From Smallanthus sonchifolius (lineage: Eukaryota > Streptophyta > Magnoliopsida > Asterales > Asteraceae): a stretch of 64,000 nucleotides of DNA. The notes below the pieces were generated by a model. That model had not been told where the DNA came from, did no database searches, and saw nothing but the letters and a program-made list of their open reading frames with translations. Shown here piece after piece: positions 24,289-37,049 of the stretch. Within the stretch, counting starts at the first letter, position 1, and each line of letters starts with the position of its first letter. Both the position numbers and the translations under genes were made by a program. The stretch is from NCBI GenBank assembly GCA_023525975.1, contig CM042042.1, positions 43,907,880 to 43,971,879 of the forward strand, written 5' to 3'.

Positions 24289-26476
24289 ATGGCCAAATCA
24301 CCGGAATCTGAGCATCCGATCAAGGCCTACGGTTATGCCGCTCGAGACACTTCCGGCCTTCTTTCTCCCCTCACTTTCTCCCGAAGGTATTTTAAATGGT
24401 TTTTGTATAATCATCCGTACAATTTGATAGATATTAATTGGAATTTGTTGTTGATGATGATTTACAGGGCTACGGGTGATAAAGACGTGAGGTTCAAAGT
24501 TCTGTATTGCGGGATCTGCCATTCTGATCTTCACTTCGTCAAGAACGAATGGGGCTTCACTACTTATCCAGTGATTCCGGGGTATGTTTCAATCGACTTC
24601 ACTCGATTTGTCTTTCCCCAAATTATTTCCTAAATTGTAAACCAGCCCGGTCATGTCGCCCGGCATGACATGACCAGGCTGGGATCGGCTCGTTTATCTT
24701 TAACGAAAACGAGCCGAAACATTGAGCCACCGCACCTTTGGCTAGTTACTTTTTAATCTTTTTTTTTTTAAGGTTTATACTTTTTACGCGTATTGATATA
24801 TACAAAATAAATAGATAATATTTTAACATACTTAAAATGCAGAATTAATAAACTACAAAATTTATATTCTAAAAAATAAAAAAATAAGATTTTTTACAAA
24901 ATTTATAATCTAATTCGATGCATAACCACCAATTAAGTTCTAATAATCGTTAGTTCACGGTCACACCTATCGGGAGTCATGAGCTTCTTAGTTCTGCTGC
25001 TTGGAAGAGAATGAATATTAGGCTATGGTTAGATATTAGATAATCGCTTATTGTTCTGTCACGTCTTTTTTTTAATATTTTTTATTTGTTTTCAGACTAA
25101 AAAGACTCATAATTTAGGTTATAACTTGTATATATTTAAATTTGTGATTTTATTTAAACAAGCCCAACGAGCAAGTTTAGGTGCTAGCTAACGAGAGAGC
25201 CACAAGCCGAACTTAGCTCATGCTCGGCTCGTTTATAAAGGAGCCGATTTTGAGCGATTCACGAGCTTTTTGAACGAACCTACTTTTCAATACCCGTTTG
25301 CCATTATTTAAACAATTTTCAATTGATTAATGTAGGCACGAGATGGTGGGTGTGGTGACAGAAGTAGGCAACAAAGTAGAGAAGTTCAAAGTTGGTGACA
25401 AAGTTGGTGTTGGATGCTTGGTGGGATCATGCAGATCATGTCAAAGCTGTGCTAATGATCTTGAAAACTACTGTCCGAAACAGATTCTAACTTACGGTTT
25501 CCCCTACCACGATGGCACGCGTACATACGGTGGGTACTCGGACCACATGGTGGCCGATGAGCATTTCGTGCTCAGTTGGCCAGAGAACTTGCCTCTTGAT
25601 TCTGGTGCACCCTTGTTGTGTGCTGGCATCACAACTTACAGCCCACTCAGACACTTTGGACTCGACAAGCCTGGTATGAAGGTAGGTGTGGTTGGTCTCG
25701 GTGGGCTAGGTCATGCTGCTGTCAAGTTTGCTAAGGCTTTTGGGGCTGAAGTTACGGTCTTTAGCACCACCCCGGCTAAGAAGCAAGAAGCACTTGAAGG
25801 ACTTAAAGCTGACCATTTCATTGTCAGCAAAGATCCTGAACAGATGAAGGTGGGATATTAGTTGAAATTTTGATAATATTTTGGTTGATTTGAGAGTCTG
25901 TGACTTTAAAGATTGATTATTTGGTCTATTTTTGTAAATTGTAACCAGTCTGCAGCAAGTTCATTGGATGGAATAATTGACACCGTCTCTGCAACTCACC
26001 CAATCGCACCATTGATAAGTGTGCTTAAACCGGATGGGAAGCTTGTTCTTGTGGGTGCACCAGAGAAGCCACTCGAGCTAGCTGCATTTTCTTTAATTGC
26101 GGGTTAGTCATTAGTGTGTTTTATTTTCATACTGTATTTTCTTTTGAGGTCACGGTTCGAGCCGTGGAAACAGTCTCTTGCAGAAATGCAGGTAAGGATG
26201 TGTATAACCTTCCAATGTGGCCTGACATTTTCTTGTGGAAGTTGCATTTTGTTTAACTGAATGTGATTTACAGGGAGGAAGATAATTGCTGGAAGCGCGA
26301 TTGGAGGGCTAAAAGAGACTCAAGAAATGCTTGATTTTGCAGCCAAACACGGTGTAACTGCGGATATTGAGCTCATTCCCATAGATTATGTGAACACTGC
26401 TATGGAGCGTATCTTGAAATCGGATGTTAGATACCGATTTGTCATTGATGTGGCCAACTCGCTCAAAGCGCCATAG
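24289..26476 (+). CDS. CAD / mannitol-dehydrogenase family alcohol dehydrogenase, copy 2
   Basis: The exons are 24289-24386, 24468-24581, 25336-25849, 25949-26102 and 26274-26476. Every exon length equals that of copy 1, giving 360 in-frame codons, so this is a recent tandem duplicate and both genes look functional. Zinc ligands and the GLGGLGH motif are conserved; differences are scattered (structural loop GSCRSCQSC instead of GTCGSCQSC). The role is zinc- and NADP(H)-dependent alcohol/aldehyde interconversion; the substrate cannot be read from sequence. Intron 2 (754 bp) is swollen by a repeat with GAGCCGA/TCGGCTC words, and intron 4 contains a SINE fragment. A poly(A) signal AATAAA is at 26583-26588. 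Confidence 0.93.
26143..26230 (+). mobile_element. SINE fragment in intron 4 of CAD copy 2
   Basis: GGTTCGAGCC (a polymerase III B-box) followed by GTGGAAACAGTCTCTTGCAG and AAATGCAGGTAAGG is the body of a widespread plant tRNA-derived SINE. Head and tail are missing. Confidence 0.65.
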
Positions 26477-27338
26477 GTGAAGTCGGTTTGATATTGCGTT
26501 AATCGGTTTAGAACATGAGTGAGTTAAAAGAGTGTTTGATTATCTTGGGCAGAAACATTTGTAGGTCAATAATCTCTTTTTGAATAAAATTTTCTTGTGT
26601 TTAATACTTCTTTGAGTTGAGGCAGATCTTAAATCAACCGGGAAGGTTGCTGTTTTAATAACTTTAATGACGTTGTTATTAACCTGTAACAACCTTTATT
26701 TTATTTTTTGTGGAAGCTATCATTTTGAAGGAAACAGGGTTTTAAACTCATAAATCATAATCAACTATTCTAAATGTTTTGTTATGTTAGTTGAAATATA
26801 ATGGTGAACTAAATTATCCCCATGTGCTCACTTGAATGGTACCAACTACCGACTCAGGGATCATATTATCTCCACAACCACACTTTAATACATTAAATTA
26901 AAAGTGTAAATACTTCTCATAATTTGGTAGGAAAATATTTTTGTGGTAGTTGTATATAAAATATGTTGCAATAAAAAGATTGTTTCAATATTTGGTCTGG
27001 ATCTTCTTTTATTTGTGAAGATGTGAAATCTACATTAAAAAACAGAACCATTAGACTCGTCACGAGGATTAGGTCTTGTGACCAACTCTAACGTTACAAT
27101 ATGTACGGAACGAGGATTAGGTCTGGTGACCAACTCTAAAGTTGCAATACGTACGGAACTCCAACAACTGAATTTTATGTCTTGAATAGTTACGGTTATG
27201 AAAAAGTTTACAACCCGTTTATCCTTTTAATACTTTAGTAGGTTTTACACATGAGCCTATCTCTAACTTAATTTTACATGTAACTTAAACAATTCTTATA
27301 ATCAAGATAACAAAAGATTATACTTGAATGCTTAAAAT
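26477..27338. other. 3' flank of CAD copy 2 and intergenic DNA
   Basis: It holds the 3' UTR and then unassigned AT-rich sequence. A ~51-bp tandem pair beginning CGAGGATTAGGTCT lies at about 27063-27165. Confidence 0.55.
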
Positions 27339-27681
27339 CATAGTTGTCAAGGCGCATAGGCGCAATAAAGGCACAAACAAAGGCCTCGCGCCCTCGCCTG
27401 GAGCCTAGTCGCAATGCGGGAAAAAAAAAAGCGAGGGCTTTTTTTAAGTTAAACGCATAGTATAAAAATACCATTTTTAAGGGTTTAGATATGTTTTAGG
27501 CTTGTTTAGGGCTAGTTTAGGTTTTTTTTAGGTTGATTCCAGGCTTGATTAAGGGTTTAAAACAAGTTCAGACGACTTTTTGGCTGAAAAACGCGCCTCA
27601 TCGCCCAAAAGCGCGCCTTGCCACCGAGGCGCGAAGGATGCGATGCGCTGCACCTGCGCGCCTGTGCTTTTGACAACTATG
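27339..27681. mobile_element. MITE with ATAGTTGTCAA ends
   Basis: The ends are CATAGTTGTCAAGGCGCA and the inverted TGTGCTTTTGACAACTATG. Flanks CTTAAAAT and CTTTAAAT agree at seven of eight bases, a likely target duplication. The GC-rich subterminal arms are inverted. There are no genes. It lies about 230 bp past the kinesin stop codon. Confidence 0.75.
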
Positions 27682-27913
27682 CTTTAAATATCATTTAACA
27701 ATATTGAAAGTTGTTGATTGAAAGTTGATGTCTTCTCTCTTGCATCAGCTACCAGAACTTGCAAATCCCTGAAACAATGAGTTATCCGGTGCCGAGATGG
27801 GACATTCTAAAGCTATGAATGATATTATCAACTACTGTAAATTTGATTATAAGAATATATGCAAATTGGCTTGCATACTATGTTCATGATCTATCCAACA
27901 AGATTTATATAGA

Positions 27914-30900
27914 TCAAGCCCACACCCTTTCCTTGTTATCTTGTTCTTTGAACGCTTGAGTTTGATTACTTGTTCTACTATGATTGACCGGTCTCTGAGA
28001 TGCTGGTGCTGGTTTGGTCATTTTTGTTGGACCCTTGTGGTGTGGTCTAGGTGGGTCAGACTTCCTTGACTTGTTCTCATTGTTATCAACATTCTCTACT
28101 TCACTATTTCTTGGCAGCCTCTTTGACAGGTTATAGCCAACAGCAGTTTCACGGTTCATTAGATTTGAACTCCTTAAAACATACTGTTCGACCTCGTTTA
28201 TGAATTTCTTGTCTCTTGAACCACCAATATGTTTGGGTCCCTCACGTGGCGATGATTTCATGGAACTAGAGGAATCTGCAATCGTAGCGATAGACATTCG
28301 CCTGTCTTTCTCTTTAAGCTTCTCCTCAAGCTCCTTAATCTGTATTTTCACAAATACTTGGACTATTAGCATAATCAGGAACAAAAAAATAATAATTAGG
28401 AAAAAAAAATGACCTTTAGATGGAGTGAGGTTGAATCAGAATATTGTTCTTGTTCTTTCAGTTTCCTTTCAAGTTCTTCAATCTAAAATGATGAAAATTT
28501 GTAAATTTTTATTTAAATTCTAAATTTTTGACATATATACATAAGCTCTTTTTTAAATTGTAATTTTTTATGACCTTATCTTGCAAGGTCATGGTATATG
28601 ACTTTGACTCTTTGACCTGCTCTTTCAGTTTGTCTTCAAGGTCCCTAACCTGTATTAAAAATTTCAAGTTTTAGTAGGTCTTTTAAATCTTGAAAACTAA
28701 TATATTCAGAAGAATTATCCAAATACTACCTTATGTTGGTATGTTATAGCTCCCGACTGCTCTTGCTCCGTAAGCTTGTTCTCGAGCTCCTTGACCTTTA
28801 ATTGTATCATTTAAATATGTTTTCAGTAGGACTGTAATTGGGTACATTTGACTAGGGGTATTCAGTGTCCAGTTCGGTCGGTTTTGAGGAAAATTCTAGG
28901 ACAAACAGCTAAATACGATTTTCGAAAAACGCCGAACCAGACCAGCCATGTTTGGTTCTTTTATTATTTCTTTTTTCAAAATCGTTAGTTTGTATTTAAT
29001 TTTTTTAAAAAGCTAAAGATGGTTTATAGATATTATACATATGCATAATTACGTATTGCATGGTTCCAAATTCCAAACAGTGAACTGAACCGTTAAACTT
29101 GGTTTGAATTGAACCAAACCATATAAAATCTCAAACAAACCAACTTGCTTTGGTTTGAACAGTTTGGTTAGTTTCAAACGGTTTATGAAAACGCCTACCT
29201 ATGACAATCATATAAAACAAAAAAGATGAAAATTACTACCTTTTGTTGGAGCCCATTGTTGAATTCCTCTTTTGCCCTCAACTTATCAGAAAGATGTGAA
29301 ATTTGTTTTTCTAAATGAGAGTGTAATCCTTTATTGAACTCAATCTCGCTCTCAAGCTCCTTAATCTTTTCCATATTGTTTTTATGTACTTGATCTTTAC
29401 CCTTGATCTTGCCTTCTACATTCTGTGAACTCTCTTCTAACTTCCTCAACGACTCATCTTTCAAACGTGATTCGTGCTTTGCTTTATCAACCTTCATGTA
29501 TAAATACCAAACAACCAAAGTCAAATAATTTACAAAAAATAATAACAATAATAATAGCATGCCATACATACCATCAATTTCAGTTTCTGAAGCTCACTTG
29601 TATCGATTTGCTTTCTAGGTGGACCCAACTCGACCCCTCTGACTCTTGTTGCAAAGTTTAATGAACTCAAAGTCTCGCTCAAGTCATGTTCCGAGGGACT
29701 AATTTGCACAAACATTAATGTTTTTGACTCACCCCCTAAAAGAAACAACAAAACAACATTCATTAATACTTTTTTAACACGAATGGGAACAAAGAATTGA
29801 ATTTACCTAATGAATCTTGGAGTAAATGTGTGAGCTTTGAATTCCTATATGGAATGTGACTGCTTTTATTTGCTAAAGAAGATACTACATCACCGAGAGC
29901 AACATTCATGTTTTTGACTCACCCCCTAAAAGAAACAACAAAACAACATTCATTAATACTTTTTTAACACGAATGGGAACAAAGAATTGAATTTACCTAA
30001 TGAATCTTGGAGTAAATGTGTGAGCTTTGAATTCCTATATGGAATGTGACTGCTTTTATTTGCTAAAGAAGATACTACATCACCGAGAGCAGAAAGAGAA
30101 CGGTTAATATTTTGGGCCTCCTTGAGGCGTTCGCCTTGAGCATCTGTCTTCGCAAGCCTCTCACTGCCAGCCAAATCTACAAGCCATAGTTTGCTCTTTG
30201 TGCACTCTCCATTTAACAAATTCTTTGCTTTTACTATAATACATAGCATACTAAAAAAACATAAAAAGAAAAAAAAATCAATATAATTTATCTTATGCAG
30301 TAAAGGTAGAGATATTATAATGAGTGTGTGGCGGGTTAGGTAGCGGGTCAAAACAGATTCGAGTCAGGTTGATCCAGGACACCATTTGTGTAGTTTTTAT
30401 CTTTTTAAAATAATGATTTGGGTGTCAAATATGATTACAGAAGTTGCATTATTTCAATAATAATCGATGTTTTCTTGGAAAACGATCTAGGAGGTTAAAA
30501 ATACACTTTGAGTGACTTTCGACCTGTTATCTTTTTATATATTCATTTAATAAACCCCTTTATGACCTGTTTGAGATAAAACATAGCCTGAATCGACCCA
30601 TTCATAAGCAAACGGGTCGAAATTGCAAGCTCTAGTTAAATGCATTATTATCTTTATTGTATTGTGTTTTATCCTAATCATATTCCATTACAGTTGGAAT
30701 TTTTTTAAAGAATTTACCAATGAGAGCGGCTGTTATGTTCATTCACATTATTTGACCCCACAGCTCGAGCACTGCTTCCAGCTAGCAATACATTCCAGAC
30801 TTCTTGTATGTTTTCAACTTTTTCCTCAACTAGCCCGGGAATACTGTGAAGCCCTTCAGCAGCTTGTTTTATTTCCAATCTAAATTTCCAAAAAAATATA

Positions 30901-33900
30901 TACACATTATATTCAACGCAGGAAGCATTATTTTATATTATTTTATACTATATTATATAAAGTTAGTTCATGAAGCTAAGTGATTAAATAGATATTTACT
31001 TCTTGGAGGATGATGATGGTGTTGTCAGTAGATCCCTTATTTGTTCATTATAAACTTCAAGCACACTAACCGATATGTCATAGGTGAAACTGTCATTTCT
31101 TTCTTTTGCAATTTTGAACAATTCCACAAGTGTTTGGTAGTTAACCCCTCGGTTTCCCTCTGTACCCTCCATGGTAAACGTCTTTCCTGTCCCCGTTTGT
31201 CCATATGCAAATATGCATACATTGTATCCATCCAAAACCGAAGTTACCAATGGTAAAGCTTGTGCAAACACATCAACTGTGTATGATAACAAAAGGATAA
31301 TGAGAATATAATTTATTTAATCAAAATATTAAATTCTATTAAGTGAAGATTAATTAATTAGAAAGAAACCTTGATTGTCATTTGGTGTGAAGACTCTATC
31401 AAATCTAAAGGTCTTTTTGATGGAACCACTATTTAAAATCCCAAGCTCACCATTCGATGCTGCATCGAAGTCAACAACCGTTGAGCACCCGGTTGAAGAT
31501 TCTGCTCTGCTTAGTGGACGACACCGACAAAATACCCTTATATTGCCTGATAATTAGAGCTAGTAAAAATAAATACGTAACGATATAATGTTTGAATAAT
31601 TAACTTTTTGTGAAATTTATAATTAGCAGACCTTTTGCATCCTCAACTTGATTATGAAGCTTTCTTCTCTTTGCCTGTTCTTCATTGTACTTCATTTTAA
31701 GATCCTCACACTGTGCAACTGGAAGTTAATAATTAACAAAAAAATATTAACTAAAATACAGGAAAAAATGTGTTCTTGAAAAATAGAAATTTCTTTTAGA
31801 GATTACCCAATGCTTGAACCGCAGAAACCATATTATTTAGATCAGGAACCGAGTCAGCGCATTGGTGTGCCTTAAGAGAGAGCTGGGAGTGATCTTGTTT
31901 CAAGACCTGATTAATGGGTCATGTTAAACAAGTATAAAAATGTAATTTTGATTATAGTCTTTGTAATATTTGTGTTAATTACCGTTATTCTATGTGATAA
32001 ATCCTTGACTGCAGCAACCCACACTTTCTTGTCATGTTCATATCTACTTGATATGTCCCTCAGCATTTCAGATTGTTTCTCCATCTTTTGATCTAATCAT
32101 GAAATTTTAGGAATTTATAAGATAAAAATGTATTCTAAAATTTTATGAATTTTTAAGAAGTATTTTCTATAATTTTAGGAATTTTAAGATAAAAATGTTC
32201 TCTTAAGATTTTAGGAATTTTTAATGTTTTCTAAAATTTTCGAATTTTCAAGATAAAAATGTTTTCTAAAATTTTAGAATTTTCGAGACAAAAAAATTTT
32301 CTAAAATTTTAGGAACTTTTAAGATAAAAATGTTTTCTAGGACTGAAGATAAATGTAATGTTGGACTTCACAAACTTACCAAAGAGAGGATGTCTGGAAT
32401 AACTTATTTTCAAGTTCCATACGGGCCTTCTCCAGTTGATCATTTGCTGAAGTTAAAGACATCCAAGCTTGATAACATTCATCGGTCTTACGTTGACATT
32501 GACTAGTCAACTCTTGTATCTTCTTCTCATACTTCTCTACTGATTTCTTTCGCATTACTTTCCTCTTCAATGTAAAACAATTTAACAAAAATTAAACATG
32601 ATTCAGTAGCATAATTGCATTGATAAATAATAATAACCGTACCTGAACTGAAGCGACTTCTATATCAGCAGCACAGTTTTGACATCTTAGAAAATCATGG
32701 TTTAGACCATCATCTGTGAGTAAATCAACACAGAAGGGCAATCAAAGTCAAAGACAAATTCAAGTCACTTGTCACAATTATAATAACAATTTAGATTCAA
32801 TGAAAAATTTAAATACCAAGAAGATTGGGAGCTTTTCTCATGCAGATTTCACTGACCAGTGGGCTACCAGTGATCCCTTCAAACCTAACAACAATTGCCT
32901 CGCCCATCTTGACTTTGACTCTCGAGTCAACTAACTGCAATGGTCTATTAGCTCCAACGACAGAAAAGATGTCAGAATCCTCAAGAATCTGTTAAAAACA
33001 ATATAAATTCAGATATAAAATTTTGTAGTAATTTTTTTATAAAAAAATTTTAAAATAAAATTGTACTTGCCTTCTCATCCTGCAAGTATACATTGAACAC
33101 TCTCATTCCTTTAGGACCAAATGTGTTTATGATCTCAACAAAATGAAGGTCAATATAGTAATCTCCCTCGGGTAGATTGTCAAACCGATACTGAAAGTTC
33201 CCTAGTCTTGCTGTGTGGTAAATGAATGCAACATCACCGCCTTCAGTTATACACTCGTTCGTTTGAAATATATCACCCCCTTCAAAATACTTATCCGCTA
33301 CTAAATTCATGTTCAAATCAGGTTCCACTATGGTTTGGGCTCCAGCATTCACAAACAGAACAACTTCATCTGATGCTAAAAGGATATGGAATAATGTCAG
33401 TACATTTACAGAATTACTGTTTTCTTATCATTTAAGTTTCCAATTTTATAATTTAGGTTGAATATTCAACCAAAGTTGCATCTTTGTGTAATAGGATTGT
33501 AAACGAACCGAACGTTCAGTGAACCGTCCGGCGGGAAAGTTCGTCTATGTTCATTCATTTAATAAACGAACGAACAAGAACACATGTACCGTTCATTCAT
33601 TTACGTTCATTTATCTTCGTTCATTTACGTTGTGTGTGCTTATATCCATTCACTTATGTTCGTCCGTTTACATTGGTTTAAATATTCATTCAAATTTATT
33701 TATGACTAATATTAATTTAAAATCAATTTGATTTTCGTTTTTAAAGCCCTTAAGCCAAATTTGATATCTTTGTTTACTTTTGAAATGTTGTTGGATGTAA
33801 GGATGATGGTATTTCAAACTTTAATTTAGTTATTTATGTTTACTTTTAACTGGTGTTCATTTATGTTCATCGTGTCCGTAAACCGTTCGTTTACAATATT

Positions 33901-34338
33901 AACGAACGAACACGCTCATTTTCTTAATTTGTTCATTGTGCCCCTACAAGAAAATCCGTTCGTGTTCATTAATTTGTTCTGTTTGTTTACATGGCTCCAT
34001 ACTAACACCTAAACCCTAAAAAGGTCCAAAATTATTAATCAGGGGTACGGAAATGCATGATTTAGACAATATGTAAAGTCAAAATTCTAACCTGAACAGT
34101 TTGATCTCATAAACCCCTTTGGAATTAGCCTGGAATTGAAATCACAGATCATGTAATCGAACGAAGATTCGTCTACCGTTGAAACCCTAGCTGGCTTCTT
34201 GTCCGAATTTGAAACAACATCCGGGCAAAACACGTCAGCGGCGATTAGGGCCTCTCCGTGTACCTTCGATTCAAAACCACCGTTAGTAGAATCTGAGGTC
34301 ACCGCGAGTGTAAGATTCTTGGAAACTTCGGACGCCAT
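27914..34338 (-). CDS. Kinesin-14 with N-terminal malectin-like domain, probably damaged
   Basis: There are eighteen exons on the minus strand: 34338-34092, 33375-33071, 32988-32817, 32713-32643, 32564-32380, 32092-31983, 31906-31807, 31718-31632, 31546-31370, 31276-31000, 30879-30718, 30250-29997, 29735-29572, 29491-29240, 28795-28730, 28649-28575, 28482-28414, 28339-27914. They total about 1066 codons. Order: malectin-like domain (exons 2-3), coiled coil, neck plus motor (exons 9-13), C-terminal coiled coil. The motor shows P-loop GQTGTGKT, switch I NSRSH and switch II LVDLAGSER. This is the plant class annotated as di-glucose-binding kinesins (Arabidopsis At1g72250/At2g22610); it should be a microtubule motor. 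Intron 2 uses a GC donor. The exon 5/6 junction reads out of frame by one base, giving TGA. A 190-bp duplication adds a stop-bearing pseudo-exon. It may be a pseudogene or may survive by splicing. Confidence 0.85.
28850..29190. repeat. Repeat fragment in a kinesin intron
   Basis: The intron between exons 14 and 15 contains GGTTCGGTT/GGTTTGAA-type words characteristic of degenerate hAT MITEs. The intron at 30300-30620 has a similar GGGTCAAAAC-type fragment. There is no coding capacity. Confidence 0.45.
29711..30090 (-). repeat. 190-bp tandem duplication inside the kinesin motor
   Basis: 29711-29900 and 29901-30090 are identical apart from one base in the first ten. The unit spans the 3' part of exon 12, its donor, the following intron, and the acceptor plus first bases of exon 13. 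If the extra middle piece (29925-29807) is spliced in, an in-frame TGA follows after six codons. Skipping it restores the normal protein. Confidence 0.9.
33488..33996. mobile_element. hAT-type MITE in kinesin intron 1
   Basis: It starts ATAGGATTGTAAACGAACCG and ends in an inverted, more degenerate copy near CTGTTTGTTTACAT. GTTCATTCATTTA and ACGAACGAAC words fill the interior. It is the same family as the intact MITE at 51909-52498. Confidence 0.65.
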
Positions 34339-36564
34339 GTAATGAAATTAGGGTTTGAAAACGGTGAAGATCTTGAAGGCGAATTCAGAAGAGAAGGTGA
34401 GTTTGAAAGTTTGGGAGCGAGAATTTCAATCTTGACCGTTAAACAGACGACCGTTGCTCCATTTGTAAGGGTTGGCAATTTAGACACGTACACGAATACA
34501 CGACACGAACCTAACGATCTTAATAGGTATCGTGTATGGTCTTATCGTGTTTCGTGTCCTAAACAGGTAGACACGAATCTACCTGTTAATTTTCGTGTCT
34601 TAACGAATAAAATACCTGTTTACCTGTTAAATACATGTTAGTACCTGTTAATATTTTCTTTTAAATATAATTTTAGTGGAATTTAATTTTGGCCTATTGG
34701 GTCATTCAACTTTTGGGCCAGCCACCTGCATATTAGAGGAAAATAGGTTAGGGTTTGTTTTCCCCCATCGAATGAACAGCCGCTTAGCGACCCTCGGTGG
34801 TATTACCCTTGAACAGCGGCTGCCGCTACCATTCACGGTTCACCACTCTGAAATCAACTCATCGACCCTCGGTGGTATTACAAGTTTATATTTCGTTTTC
34901 CCCGAGTTCATTAGCCGCAGGTTCACGAATCTACGGTATTACAACTCGTTATCGAATCTCGTCAGTTCATCAGCCGCATGTTCACGAATTCATCAACTTG
35001 GTATTACAAGTTTATATTTCGTTTTCCCCCATCGAATCTCGTCAGTTCAATATGTTTGCAAATTGAATTCTGACTGTGATAATTACTTCACGAATTCTTG
35101 GTTTTAGACTTTAATAGATATGCTATCTTTGTTGTAGATGGAGTCTGAGATTCATTCTGTGGAGGCAGAATATAATGAGGTTCACTCTGTGGATGTAGAA
35201 GATAAAAACAATAGTGATGATAACAAACCAGGGTCAAAGAGACAACGAAAAGAAAGATCTGTTGTGTGGCAATACTTCACCAAAGTTCATAACAAAACAA
35301 TAGGAACAAAAGTATCAAGCAAGTGCAACAAATGCAATCATATTATCATATATGATAGTAAAAAAGGTACGGGTAATCATACGAAACACATAAAAACCTG
35401 CTATGGTTCTACTTTCAAAGATGTTGGTCAAATGTTTTTAAATAGTGATATGAAGTTAAAGTCATATAGTTTTTCTCAAAATACGTTTCGTGAGATGCTT
35501 GTAGCTGCTATTGTGATGCATGAATTACCTTTGTCATTTGTTGACTATAAGGCATTTAGAGATTTGTTTAAGTACTTGCAACCCGATGTGAATATCATCT
35601 CTAGAAATACTGTAAAATCTGATTTGCTAAAAATGTATAAGAGAGAAAAGGAAAATATCAAAGTCATGCTTATGGAATCACCTGGGAGGTTATGCTTAAC
35701 TTCAGATTTATGGACTTCTATTACTACTGATGGGTATTTAGCAATTACATTTCATTTTATAGATAAACAATGGGTTTTGCAAAAGAGAGTTTTATCATTT
35801 TCTTTCATGACACCACCTCATAGTGGTGTTGCTTTATGTGCAAAGGTGTTTTCTATTTTAGTAGAATGGGGTATAGAAAAAAAAATTTTCTGTGACGTTG
35901 GATAATGTTTCTTCTAATGACACTTTCATTGGGCTTTTGAGAGAACAATTGAACACAAAATCACCACTTGTTTCTAAGGGTGCTTTTTTTCACTTGAGAT
36001 GTTGTGCACATATTTTGAACTTGATTGTGCAAGATGGGTTAAAGGAAATTGATGATTGTGTTTACAAAGTAAGTGTAACAGCCCGAGTTTTAGAGCGCGA
36101 AAGAATTCACGAGAATTAAAAACTTAAATAAGAAAGAAAGGGAAGCGGGCTTGGGCCGGGGTGTATGGGCCGAAAGGGGCAAGGGTCGGGCCCTTATAAG
36201 CCTCAAAATCATCCCAAAACCCTCACTCCTAACCTCATTTCCGGATTTGTAGAGAGAGAAAGTGTGAGAGAGTCTATAGAGAGAAAGTTCCGGTTTTCGA
36301 ATCTGAGCTCATAGGACCGTAGTCATACGTATTTGGAACGATTAGCTGTGAAGAAGAAGCGTTTACAGGTAACCGATTCTCCTAGATCTGAGTTTTTGTT
36401 CGTTTTTGGGTTTTTCGGGTTTTGGAGGAAAAGGTAACGTTTTTACGGATTAAACTAGAGGAAAAACATAGATTTAAGTTCCTTAATGAAAAGCAAACGT
36501 TTTGAATGTAAACAAGTCCGGGATCTTGACGTGATCAGACCCGAACACGAAAGTTAGGGTTTTT

Positions 36565-36775
36565 GTGGGGAAGCAGATCCTACGTACTTACCAAGTACGC
36601 AAGAAGAGGATCCTGCGTACTTATCAAGTACGCATGAAGCAAAGCCTGCGTACTTATCAAGTACGCATGAAGCAAAGCCTGCGTACTTATCAAGTACGCA
36701 AGAAGCAAAGTCTGCGTACTTATCAAGTAAGCAAAAGCAAGGCTTTGCGCACTTGCTAAGTGCGCAAGCATGAAG
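36565..36775. repeat. Six ~33-bp units with GCGTACTT/AAGTACGC dyad
   Basis: Each unit has GCGTACTT, a 3-base spacer and AAGTACGC, followed by an AAGCAAAG-like linker. The last unit reads GCGCACTT-GCT-AAGTGCGC, changed on both arms so that pairing is retained. Confidence 0.85.
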
Positions 36776-37049
36776 TCTATGGGTATATATAGCCGGATAG
36801 TAAAGTCAGTATGTTCGCCTAGCCAGAAATAGTGAAACCATTTAGCGTTGAGTTAAGTCTGATACGTGTCAATTGTTATGATTGTCCAGATTGTGTGAGA
36901 TCCAGTAGACCATTGCAGTTAAGATATCAAGTGAGTTCTAATCCCCTTTTTGCCTGCTTTAGGGGTGGTGTGCATACTTAGTGTAAAGCGTTTATTATAT
37001 TTTATATATTATAAACTGAAGGGAAAAGCTATGTTTTAGTGAAAAGTTT

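Noticed and set aside
35877..35892. Programmed frameshift in the hAT transposase
   Set aside because: hAT transposases do not use one, and several other breaks are present; an A-run length mutation is simpler.
36565..36771. Repetitive small proteins on both strands
   Set aside because: ORFs on both strands are produced by the palindromic 33-bp array; periodicity is a multiple of three by chance.
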